Origin: Datisca glomerata
Lineage: Eukaryota; Streptophyta; Magnoliopsida; Cucurbitales; Datiscaceae
Reading direction: 5' to 3'
Assembly: GCA_003255025.1 (NCBI GenBank)
Contig: QANY01008646.1
Coordinates: 866,905-930,904, forward strand
Length of the DNA: 64,000 nt
A model generated the notes under the pieces. It ran no database searches. It saw only the letters and a list, made by a program, of their open reading frames with translations, and was not told the DNA's origin. Positions 23,160 to 33,869 of this stretch are shown here, piece after piece (position 1 is the first letter of the stretch; each line of letters opens with the position of its first letter). Both the position numbers and the translations under genes were made by a program.

Positions 23160-25682
23160 AAGTTGTCATAGTGAAACATATCTATGTATTCCAAAATATT
23201 TAGCACATTCTCTAAGCCATTTTGGCAAAGTCACCAACTCAGGCAATCTGTTGATGCTCAATTGCCTTAGTTTCAACTTGATCACTTGGTTGTCTTCTCT
23301 TTCTTCACTCTCTTCCAATCCTATCCTCCCTTTCGAAACTAGGTTGTGACTTGGAAAAACCAAACTCGAGCAAGCTGATCAGATCAAGACAATCGCCAAA
23401 TTAGCCCCCTTGATCTTGGCTTGCTTCATTGCAGAAATCTTCAAAAAGGGCTGCAATTAGCTAGCAAACTCAACATCCGGCTATAGAAAAACACATCAGT
23501 TTGAGAAAGCTCAAACTCTGCAAGGATGCAGGTGTATCCATTTAAGCTTTTCACAATTCGAAACAAACAGATATTCTAATGCAGTCAGATTTTTCAAACT
23601 TTGTGGTAGAAAAATCAGATTGTTACAGCCGAGATTTGAAGTCTTTAGAGAAAAATCAAGAATCCTAGTCCAATATCTCTTGGAAAATGTCTCTGGTTTG
23701 TGGTTATGATCAGTGCTTTGAGGCTTAACAGGCTTTTTGTGTCCCTAGACAGCTCTTTAAGATTTGTACATCTTTCGAGTATCAATGTTTGGAGGTTTTG
23801 CAGCTTACAGATCGAATTTGTTAGCCTATTGATTCTTTTATTCTCAAAAATGTTGAAATGTCTCAGATGTTTTAGTCAGTCGATAGAACTAGACAGTATC
23901 TCAAATGAGGAATCACTCAAGTCCAATGAACGGAGGTACTTAAATTTTGAGATGCATACATCAACCAAGGAATGATTGAAGAACCCAGATCTTCGATTGG
24001 AAAGGCAACTGAGCGAACTCTGTTTAACTTGTGTAACTCTGGCAAAACATCTTGGTTGTCGTCGAGAAATGACAAATGTTGTACATTTTCATTTAGGATG
24101 CCTTTTGTATTTGATTTAATCAGTGAGCATTCATCTTGTGCAAGTAACAGTGAAAAATCAAGGACGAGATCATGCATTTTAAAAGTAAACCCGTAACGAT
24201 GTATTTCAACACCTTGAAAGAAAGATCTCGCCCATAATTCCTTAAAATATTGCTCATCGATATCTTCCTAGGCTAGATTCTTGTCAGATGAATGAAGCAT
24301 CCCTTGCGAAGAAAGATCTCGCCCATAATTCCTTATAATATTGCTCACTGATATCTTCCTAGGCTAGATTCTTGTCAGATGAATGAAGCATCCCTTGCGC
24401 CATCCATAATTGAATCAAATTATGAGAAGAAAACTCATAATCTTTTAAGAAGACTGCACAATAAACAAAACAAGGTTTCAAGTAAGATGGCATTAAGTTA
24501 TAACTCAATCTTAGTGCAGATAAAATGCCATCCTCTTTCCCTGATTGCTAAAGGAACTCCTTTACATTTTCTCAAAATTCATTCTCCAATCCTCCTTAGA
24601 GTTGGATACTTCTCCTCACCTTCTCCATCCTCAAATGCACATTTCGTCAACAACGACCAAGAATCCTCCTCAGAAAGTCCTTTTATCGTGTATATGAACT
24701 ACACGCCAATAATTTCAGGGACCGAATTCTCGCGAGTGGTTAGTATAATTTTGCTTGCACAGGCACCCACACTCAAAAATTGTCTCAACTCCCTCCATTT
24801 ATTAACACTTAATCCTTGTTTATTAGGGTTCTCGCTCCAAACATCATCCAAAACAAGTAAAAATTTCTGACCATTCAACTTCGCTCGTAATCTAGATTGC
24901 AATTGATCTAAACTCAAATCGTTGCTAACTGATTCACCAATTGGAGAGCTAAGAATCCCCTTTGTCAACTTATGGAGATGGAAGTCCAAAGAGACAAACC
25001 CACGTTCTAATCTCAAAATGCTCTTCTATCCTTTTATCATTATACACCACTTTAGCAAGTGTAGTCTTGCCTAGACCACCAATCCCAACAATAGAAACAA
25101 CAGAGAGTCTTTTGTTCTCCTCATTTTCCTTTTGATTAATCAGAAGATCAAATATATTTTCTCTATCGTTAACTCTATCAGTAACCTCTGATGAACAGAT
25201 ATAGGAATGACTCATCTCTCTCCTTGTATGTATGAAATGCTCCGTGATGGGATCTTCTCTTTCAATTAGACCAAAATTATTCTTTCTTGCAGCAATCTCA
25301 TCTAATCTCTCTCTTAAATCCCTAATTTTATGTCCCATTTTGAACCTAAATGCAACAGAATTCGAGCTAGAAAAAAAGCATTGTACCTTGTCGCTGACAT
25401 TCCTTTGAATCGCCGCCACCTTCCTTCGTAAAGCTTCACACTCAAATTCATCAAGCATGTTCTCCGCATTATAAAACACATGCTTAAGATCATGCAACCA
25501 GTGCGCAAGCTGAGTATTACGACCTTGCTTCTCTTCAGCATCCAAAAGCACATATTTGATTACTCGCATCGTTAGCTCAAGCTTCATTCTATCGCTTTGA
25601 ACATCCCGGGCTAAGCAAATTTCTTTGTAAGCTTTCTAGATAGCTTTTCCAAGAGTTTATCAGCAAGATAAAATGATTCCAT
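23160..25682 (-). pseudogene. CC-NBS-LRR (CNL) disease-resistance gene copy, disabled
   Basis: The minus-strand start at 25682 gives MESFYLADKLLEKL, an Rx-type coiled-coil start. After a frameshift near 25635 it continues ARDVQSDRMKLELTMRV and VLLDAEEKQGRN. The NB-ARC domain has the P-loop GIGGLGKTTLAKVVYND, a frameshift at RNBS-A near 24985 (RTWVC then SLDFHLHKL), kinase-2 KFLLVLDDVW, RNBS-B SKIILTTREN and a GLPLA equivalent [20 protein letters not shown] and an MHD-type motif (MHDLVLDFS, 24177) follow. The LRR part is short and ends at LPKWLRECAKYFG near 23200. Stops, frameshifts and a 91-bp duplication prevent a full product. CNL proteins are intracellular immune receptors in plants; this copy cannot act as one. 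Confidence 0.92.
24221..24402 (-). repeat. 91-bp tandem duplication inside the CNL pseudogene
   Basis: AAAGATCTCGCCCATAATTC to GAAGCATCCCTTGCG occurs twice, at 24221 and 24312. The unit length is not a multiple of three, so the duplication shifts the frame in the ARC2-to-LRR linker. The copies differ at only a few positions, so it is fairly recent. Confidence 0.9.
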
Positions 25683-25849
25683 GTTTTTCCGGGAAAAACA
25701 TCCAAACTGAATTACCGGTTTTTTTTCTCGTTTTGTGTGAAATAGCACCCCATGAATTTTGCATTATATAGGATTTTTTTAGTCAAAGGCATTATAGATA
25801 TGATTGCTTACAAATATAAGAAAGAAAATTGTTGGGTTATCCTTCCAAG

Positions 25850-26962
25850 TGGAGAGGTATAGTGACCGGTGAGATCAAAGTCAAATATTATTATATTATT
25901 ATAAGTCCTATAATCATAATGTGTTATTAAAATGATATAAACAAAATTTTAACTGCAAGTCCCACGTCAATGGTAAAAGTAGATAATCACTTTTCTTATT
26001 TTTAACACAAAACGTTTCTCTAACTTAATTTAATAATTTTATTTAATTATTTTGGTTCTAATCAATTATTTTAGCTAATTTTTTATCAATTATACTAATT
26101 TTATTTAACTAGTACTTAATTAATTTAAAAAATTGATATAATTTTAAAATCTGTGAAAATTTAAAAAACTGTAAAACAGAAAAACAGTAAATCTTTAAAA
26201 AAATTAAAACTGAAATTTTTTAAAAAGAAGCAAAAAAAACAGTAAAAACAGCAAAAATTAAAATCTGTAAGAAATTTAAAAAAGTGTATAAACAGTAAAA
26301 ATAAAAATAAAAGAACCCATAAAACAGTAAAAGCAATTATGATCATTTTCTTTTTCAAACTAAAATAGAAAAAAAATTAATCACATTAACATGTAATAAG
26401 CATAAAAAAATAGCACTACAAACATTAAGCAAATAAAATTTAATTAATAAAACAATACATGAAGTAAAAAATGAATAACCCTAAATGTCAACTAAATAGA
26501 TTATTAATTTAATAGTATGATGCACTAATTGTTTGGATGAATGAAGGAATGATGAAATGAAGTAAAAAATGGTTGGATTGAGTTGAGAAATGAAGTAAAA
26601 AAATGGAGTTGAAGTGAGAAGTGAAGAAGGGTAGTTTAATATAAAAATGAGATAAAAAAATTGAATTAATAAAAAAACTATCAAAACTCAACCAACTTAT
26701 TAAATAGTCAACTAACAAATTAAAAACTAACTACCTAAAAAACTACAAAATTAATTAAAATTTCATTTTGAAAACGTTTGAGGGAAAACAAAAAAAAAAT
26801 ATTATCTATTTTTACCGTGAGACCCATAACTAATTATATATATATATATATATTAGTTTAATAACACATTATGACTATGAAACTCACGTCAATATAATAA
26901 CATTGGACGTGATAATTTGTGACTAGAGGCCACAATGGCGGGCGGCCATAATAACCTCTCCA
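25850..26962. mobile_element. 1.1-kb foldback element (non-autonomous), inserted in the Copia 5' LTR
   Basis: The ends TGGAGAGGT and ACCTCTCCA are perfect inverted repeats flanked by identical CCAAG (25845-25849 and 26963-26967). Further inverted similarity continues inward for about 100 bp: TCATAATGTGTTATTA on the left, TAATAACACATTATGA on the right. The middle is very AT-rich with recurring ACAGTAAAA. No coding capacity. The 5-bp duplication is short for hAT (8) or MULE (9-10), so the superfamily is unsettled. Confidence 0.75.
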
Positions 26963-27617
26963 CCAAGAGGGTGTAGTGCCCAAAGAAAAGCATATGCTTC
27001 CAAAACAATTTCCTATGGATTAGAAAACTAAAATTCTAATTCGATTTGGGTGAATGTGTGCTATGTAAGGGTAGTGAAATTGCTGTCTCCTTATTCCTTT
27101 GAAGAACCTATTAGCCGCCTACTCTTTAGGCGAAGAAATTTTTGGTGAGCGGCCTCCATTGTTTGAGGTGAAGAAAAATTGGAGAGCTACCCATATATGA
27201 GGGAAGAGAGAAAACGGTAGTGGCAATCTGAGGGTGTATTCTTGGTCATCCTCAACGGTTACAATTATTTTTTAGAGCCCCTGCACTGGTGATATTATTC
27301 TATTTTATTATGTATCTATCGTTAACGTGACGAATATTAATATTTTAATTTATATAAGCCTTTAGTTCTATCTAGAGAAGAAATTTTGTGTATCTCGTCA
27401 TTTATTATAGTGGAAGAATTATTCGAAGTTTGCTCTGTGATTTTTTCCTTCACTCTGAAAAATTTCCCACGTTAAATTTGGTGTTCCTATTTTTACTTTC
27501 CCGATTAAATTATTTATTATCTCTGCTTAGTAATTCACTCTGATATTGACAATTGATTATCGACTACGTAATATTGAACTGTGATGAATAGAGATTTTGG
27601 GTACAAATCCAAACAAG

Positions 27618-27630
27618 TGGTATCAGAGCC
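27618..27630 (+). promoter_or_regulatory. Primer-binding site of the Copia remnant
   Basis: TGGTATCAGAGCC is the classic plant initiator-tRNA-Met primer site, two bases after an LTR end (AATCCAAACA). Confidence 0.85.
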
Positions 27631-27639
27631 TGGTTAATA

Positions 27640-28310
27640 CAAGCAGAATGATTAGTCTGAACGGGACTAATGGGTAGTTATGTAAATGAAAAATTGAGGA
27701 TCTTCATTACTGTAAAAAGTTTCATGCTCCTATTAAAGGTGAAACTGCAAAGCCGAATAACATGAGAAAAGAAGATTAGTAATTATTGAACCGATAAATC
27801 ATCGGTTACATTCGATAGTGGGTGGATGATAACGCCTATCACCATATAGCGAGTGAAACCTCTACACACTCTTATTGGATGAAGTTAAAAGAGCTGTATG
27901 AGAGAAAAACAACTTAGAATAAAGTTTTTCTAATACGAAAGCTTATGAACCTAAAATTCAAATATGACACCTCAATCGTAGAGTACTTGAATGAGATTCA
28001 GAGCATCGTCAATCAACTTTCCTCAATCAAAATCATTCTTGATGACAAGCTCCAGGCCTTGTTGCTTCTCATTTATATACCAGATAGTTGGAAAATGTTG
28101 GTAGTATCACTGAGTAATTTCTCTTCTGATCTTGATGAACAAACTATTGTAGGTTTGGTGATAGTTGAGAAGCCTTAGCCTGATGAAAATGAGTTAAATC
28201 TAGTTCCTACATCTTTAGGGAATGTTGATAGTAGAGACACTAGTGGTTATCGTGCTTATGAAAACGTTATTGATAAGCCAACAACATAGGATGCTCAACC
28301 AGTTTTAGTG
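27640..28310 (+). pseudogene. Copia gag fragment
   Basis: The frame at 27945-28178 contains YLNEIQSIVNQLSSIKIILD, LQALLLL and PDSWKMLVVSLSN, the conserved core of plant Copia gag (UBN2/DUF4219 type). Stops occur on both sides. The zinc knuckle, protease, integrase and RT are absent. Confidence 0.8.
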
Positions 28311-28792
28311 CCACCAGCTGATGTGATTATCTATCTATATGTTGGCAGGTGGGCCAGTATCCTGTCACGGTTTGATGAGATTATTTTTTATTGGTGTAAG
28401 CCTCTAGTTCTATCTAGAGAAGAAATTTGGTGTATTCCATTATTTATTATAGTAGAAGAATTATTCGAAGTTTGTCCCGTGATTTTTTCCTTCACTCAAA
28501 AAGGGTTTCCATGTTAAATTTGGTGTTCATATTTTTCGATTTCCCTATTAAATTAGTTATTATCTCTGCTTTGTAATTCACTCTGATATTGACAATTGGT
28601 TATCGACTGCGTAATATTGAACTGCAATGCATATGGATTTTGAGTAAAAATCCAAATAAGTGTGTTGGGTGCTGTTGGATATTCTCAATCTCAAAAGCTA
28701 GCTTGGGAGGTGAAACTTTCACTCATATTTATAGGATGACCCAAACAATCTCTCATGTCACACATCGGGTCTTGAATCAGATACTCATCGAC

Positions 28793-28960
28793 TTACTCTA
28801 CCAAGATTCACTAACCATCGGGCCCTAAGTTGGATAATCGTCGGCTCACTTCACCCGGATCACCATCCATTGGGCTGTGAGTCACAGAGCCAACGACTCA
28901 CTTCATCCAGATTCACCACACATCAGGTTATGAGTCGGAGGGCCAACGACTCACTTCGTT
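28793..28960. repeat. About 53-bp tandem repeat, three copies
   Basis: CAACGACTCACTTCATCCAG (28891), CAACGACTCACTTCGTTTAG (28944) and a diverged copy near 28839. Shortly after, GGACCTAACTCTGATACTA (about 28990) is the complement of a tRNA-Met-type primer site. The 28.66-29.01 kb segment may therefore be a piece of a small minus-strand LTR element. This last point is weak. Confidence 0.5.
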
Positions 28961-29011
28961 TAGATTGACATGAGACTTGCTGGTTAAACTGGACCTAACT
29001 CTGATACTAGT

Positions 29012-29727
29012 GATGAGTGCATAAACTAAGAAAAAAGAATAAGAAGAACATATTTCACCAAAGTCTGAAACAACTAGAGTTAATTTATGTTTCGGGTTAA
29101 AAGATGAGTAACTCAAAATCGCTTTATGTTGATTAAATATGTTTTCATGTTTAAACTATCATTTATCATTTTTAAAAGAGTATATTTTATTTAATCAAAC
29201 TGTAAAAAAATTTTCATAATAATATAAGTAAAGAACTATGTTGTTGTGACACGACAATATATGGATGGCAGTATAAAGTAAGAGTCAGACTACACAGTGG
29301 CTTTATGATTGAAAACATATTTCTTCCTAATTAATTTATATATGTGATTGAAAATTAAATACACTATCAAAACATAATGATGATAAACATTATATTACTA
29401 CATATCATGATAGATGAGTGAAATCTTATGAACACTATGTATGTGATTCTCTCTAGCAAAACTCTTAGGAAAAGAGGGATTTGGTCTAAAAAACAGCGTA
29501 AAGATATTGTAATAATGATTGACTTAGCCCAATTTATTGCCATTATGCCAATTAATCACTTGAATCAACTACTAATAAAATACTTACATGGTCTGACAAA
29601 GAAATATTAATTTGAATAAAATATTAATTTTTGAAGATAATATTGTTATTTAAAAACATTTTTATACAAAAATATACTCATATGTTTTTAAAATATTAAT
29701 AAACGTATATCTAAGTTCTTCGTAGAA
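29012..29727. other. AT-rich intergenic DNA
   Basis: No gene, repeat or element end recognised. Contains the left target site AGATG of the adjoining retrotransposon at its right border. Confidence 0.5.
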
Positions 29728-29732
29728 AGATG

Positions 29733-30117
29733 TGTAAAGGATATTTACCTCGAAAAATAGTAAAAAAAGACGAGAGAATAACAATGCTCTAAGAAATCTT
29801 TTGTTTGGTTTATATTGAATGAATTGAGCTTACAATCGTTCTCTATTTATAGACCATTCCCGAATGTGAAAAATCTAATCAAATATTCTTATAAATGAAA
29901 TTATCATCATGAATATGAAATTTTAACCGTATTCATGGGATTACAAGAATATTCCCCTAAGATTACGTATTTTCAGCTTTAACTGTACAATTGAGTTTGG
30001 CCGCTCGATTAGATCTTGTTTAACTCCTTCCGCTCTGTCACTGTGGTAGTCTTCATGCCCTCTCCTAATTGATTTTTTCTCGTACACGTGGATGAATAAA
30101 GAATCTATTCCTGTTCA
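29733..30117 (-). repeat. 3' LTR of the Tat element
   Basis: 385 bp. Shares with the right LTR blocks such as GACGAGAGAATA, GGGATTACAAGAATATTCC and GTACACGTGGATGAATA. Read on the minus strand it starts TGAACAGG and ends TTTACA. Confidence 0.9.
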
Positions 30118-30859
30118 TTTGCCTCCATTACACTCAACGAGATATCATCTGTTGAAGTGTAATGATATGAGTTCCTTGCCCCGATACCACATTTATGTGT
30201 TCTGATGACGCTAGGTGCAACTTCCAAGAACAGTCTCTTCCACTGCGGATTTTCTGACGGTGCCTTTTCCATCTCTATTCTTTTCTTCTTTCTCTTTAAT
30301 CTATTAGGACCTACAGTAATAATGACATGCAAAAATAATAATAAAATAGTTTATCGAAATGAGCGCAAATTAAGTATTAACACACGTTCAATGGTCGCTT
30401 GGATATCTCACTGTTCGATGGTCATTTAAATATTTTCCCTTTTATTCATTTTCATCGTTTGGTGTTCCCGTTGTCAGTGAGTGCCCTTTTGTTGATACAC
30501 CTTCCCGTTGTCAGTAGGGATGGCCTGCCGATACATCTTTTCGTTCTCCAGAATGACCAGAGTAGTTAGAATTCTCAATTTTGGCAGAGCGTGCCAGTTT
30601 TTCTTTTCAGCTGTCAGTTCCTTGGTGGTCATTAGTCGTGAAAGTTTACTCTTCTGATGTCAGTAGCCTTCCTTTTTCCATAATTGAGTACATGTTAGTT
30701 GTCCTTTCATTTCCTTTATTCATTTTCAAGATTTTTTTTTATGTCTGTGGCCTTTATAAACTCCATTCCATCGCCTTCTTCCCCCATTTTCTCCTACTCT
30801 TTCTAAGATTCTTACTTCTTCTACTCTTCTTCCTCTGTAACCTTTTCTTTTTCGTAGCG

Positions 30860-32962
30860 ATGAGGGACGGTGGATTTGAATTTAAGCCTTCGATTCCCTT
30901 AGTAAGGGACTTCGGCTGAGCTTAGGGAGTTTTTAATCATTTATCATTATGCTTCCCCTTCCGATGTCCTTTACAATTTATGAGAGAGTAGACACCCAGT
31001 ATACCCATCTAGGCCTCCATACCAAATCACCTTAAGCCCATGTATATTTCCTTAGACCTTAGACTTCCATTTTCCCCCTTCTTCGAAGAATTTTTCCATT
31101 TCTGTAGTCTTGCCCCTTCTTAGTTTACTCCTAGTTTGTATAGGGTACTTCTCAGCATTGAGACTTTGACCAGGAGGTTCGGCTTAAATTTAGGAGTGGA
31201 TGAACTTAGGTATTGTTACATAATCAAGCGTAGGAAGGAAACCTACTACCTATCCCCTCGCCCAACAAAGCAAAGAGGACCATTGATAACCAAAATTCTG
31301 AAGGGAGACAAAGGCTGGGAGAGAGAGGTCCTCGTAATCGGTGGGAATTGGGGCGGTCATGGCCGCTGGATAATTCCCAAGAATTGGGCAATTTTCAGTA
31401 AGTAGCCGCAGGTCCATTCCTCATTCTCGTTTTTGTTTCATTTTTTTAAAGAATTTATTCTCCTTGTTTTATCTTTGTTTCTCGACTAATTCCTTTCTTC
31501 TTGGAGACTATCTCAAGAATAAGAAGCCTTTCATTTCACACGAGGTTTCTGAGAGACTGACTGCCACCTTCCGTTGTCGGCACAGTGGGTGGTTAAAGCT
31601 TCTCATCCTCGTAGTGACGTAACTATCGCCCGTACTCAAGCCACAATTCTTGTTGTCCTCACTTCAGTTTCATCCTCCTCTTCACCTTTTCTTCCGAGGG
31701 GTATTCACATTGCTTTTTCATCGATTCCATCGCCCGTATCAATCTTGTCATCATCTTCTTATCCCTCGAGAGACTTTCCCACTTCTTCTAACTAGTCAAT
31801 CCCCAATAGTTCTTCTTTAAATTCTTCAGAGTCCACCGAAGAGGACACTTTGATTCAAAAAGTTGCTAAAAATATTGAGATTCAAAACGTCTTTGTACTA
31901 TGGTAGGAGAAGTTGGGAGGCGAGTTCGTCCGAGAATGGACGAGACTAGCTTTTCCCAAGATCCTCACATTCTTGATGCTTCTACAACCTAGGATGAAGA
32001 TGTGGTGGCCCGTTCTACGACTCATCCTCATGTTCCTCCTCATGCGCCTACTCAGCCAACTGCCAGGCAAGAGCTAGTCTCCTAGTCTCAGGAGACGGCT
32101 GAAGGCTTCATTCCTTGGTGGTACAGGAAGTCGCTGATATTCCAGCAACAATTTATTTTTTAGACGATGCCCAATCCTATCATGTTGTTTCCCTGGGGAT
32201 CTTTTCTGATGTCGACACAGCAAGGACCCGTAGTACCGGGGTTAGTGACCTCGTGACTTCTTTGAGTCATGATCTGATAAGGGTATTTTCTTCTTTCCTT
32301 CACTTCTTATTTTCACGTATTATATATATATATGTCTTTTTTCATGCTTAGTGCATTTTCATTCCCCATTTTTCTTCCTCTCAGGCTATAATTCATCATA
32401 ATGCTCTCTAAGAGCATCACATTTCCTGGGACCAAGCCTTGCAGAAGTTCCGTAGAGACTTCACTCAGTTTTCAAGCATCATTGAAGGTCTCCATACTGA
32501 GATCCATCGACTGAAGGGGACAGAAACTGAGCTGCGGGGAACCGTAGAGAAGTAGGTCGTGGAAGTAGATGTAGCAAAGGTAAATATCTTAAAGTTGACT
32601 GAGTCTCTAGAGGCCACAAATGAGTCTTTACAAGATGTAAAAGAGCCATTGGCAGCTGTCGAATTGGCAAAAGTCCAGGCGTTGGAGCAAATGGAGAAGG
32701 AGGTTGGGGAGGAGTACCAAGCTATTTTTTACTAGGCTGAACAAACAATCTACAATTTTGGTTACATGGGTGGCTCGATGAAACCATTTTTTGATATTCC
32801 TTCTGAAGTGCCAGGTGAAGTTAATGCTTCCACAAAGGATTTTGAGGCCAACCATTTCGAGGTGGTTGCTGATGAGACTCTCGTTGCTAGAGATATCCCT
32901 GCTTTCATTAAGACTTCTGATGAGATTCTTCTTGTTGAAGATGAAGATGTTGTTGCTCCTTG
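30860..32962 (+). pseudogene. Antisense gene (aORF) of the Tat element, two or more exons
   Basis: Start at 30860 (MRDGGFEFKPSIPLVRDF). After a frame change it continues LREFLIIYHYASPSDVLYNL, then LPFSPFFEEFFHFCSLAPSQ, GLNLGVDELRYCYIIKR and GWEREVLVIGGNWGGHG. It runs up to a splice donor (A before GTAAGTAG, near 31397). The same end-of-exon segment and donor exist in the element at 1-7.9 kb. Downstream parts hold a proline/serine-rich stretch, a coiled-coil-like segment (about 32.5-32.75 kb) and an acidic C-terminus ending EDEDVVAP (32960). Tat elements are known to carry antisense extra ORFs; their role is unknown. This copy has stops and frameshifts. Confidence 0.65.
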
Positions 32963-33444
32963 AACTATTTATTTCATTGTACTACCCCTTTAGTTTCTTT
33001 TTCAAGTACTTCCTGCACTTTACATATCTTTCATTTCCTTATTAATGATAAATAGCTCATCCCTTAAATTTTTGTTTCTATCTTTCTCTGCTTTTTTTCC
33101 TTCTTTATCTCCCCCCCCCCTCTAATTTTTTTTGAAAAGGAAACAATTCTAAATAGCAAGTGAAATAATGGAGTTTTGACTTAGGAAGTCTACTTCAAAA
33201 GGCTTAACTCCGCCTGTTCTAAAGAGGTTTAGTAATTCCAAGTTTCATTTAGGAATGTTCTGATATTTCCGTTTGAGTTGACCATCCACTCCCGTTCTTA
33301 GAGTTTGGCTTCTCATTTGTCTCCCTCATTTACACGTTCTTAAAGAATTTACGTTTCCTCATCACTAAAGATGTGTTTTCATTTAGTTTTTCTCATTTGC
33401 TCGTTCTCGAATATGTATTCTCGTTCACTGGGACTTATAATTTT

Positions 33445-33765
33445 TTGTTTCTTCTAGGAGTAGGACTTTGAATTTCCCCTCCTAAAAACTTACACCCTTA
33501 GTTCCTTCTAGGATTCGGACTTATGCCCTTAGTTTCTTCTGGGAGTAGGATTTATTAACTGCCTCTCCCAAGGACTTACGTCCTTAGTTCCTTCTGGGAG
33601 TAGGATTTATGAACTACCATTCTCAAGGACTTACGCCTTTAGTTCTTTCTGGGTGTACGACTTATGAAATGTCTCTCCCAAGGACTTATGTCGTTAGTTC
33701 CTTTTAGAAGTATGACTTATAAACTGCCCCTCCCAAAGACTTACCCTCTTATTTCCTTTGCCATT
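33445..33765 (-). repeat. Minisatellite, about 55-bp unit, between pol and the antisense gene
   Basis: Five to six copies with the words TTCTGGGAGTAGGATTTAT, GAACTGCC and TCCCAAGGACTTACG. Related to the array at 3181-3418 in the other Tat element, and in the same position. Confidence 0.8.
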
Positions 33766-33869
33766 GACGAAAAGATAGAAAGACATGAGAGACTTTATGT
33801 GGAAAACCCTTGCAAAAAAAAAATCACAGAAAATATTCATTATAAAGTGTTTACAATTAAACAAAATAA

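Larger units (their letters stand above)
25830..28658 (+). mobile_element. Copia retrotransposon remnant
   Basis: Two direct repeats (27340-27615 and 28389-28658) share long blocks such as TAGTTCTATCTAGAGAAGAA and TCACTCTGATATTGACAATT, and act as LTR 3' parts. The first is followed by the primer-binding site TGGTATCAGAGCC (27618). Between them only about 750 bp remain, with a gag remnant, so pol has been deleted. The 5' LTR seems to start with TGTTGGG at 25830 and is interrupted by a foldback element. No clear target duplication was found. Confidence 0.75.

Noticed and set aside
24379..24870. 163-codon plus-strand open frame
   Set aside because: It lies antisense to the NB-ARC part of the CNL pseudogene, whose motifs are clear on the minus strand. 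Its product has no family features.
28660..29010. Complete small TRIM element
   Set aside because: A complement of a primer site and a tandem repeat are present, but no pair of terminal repeats was found.
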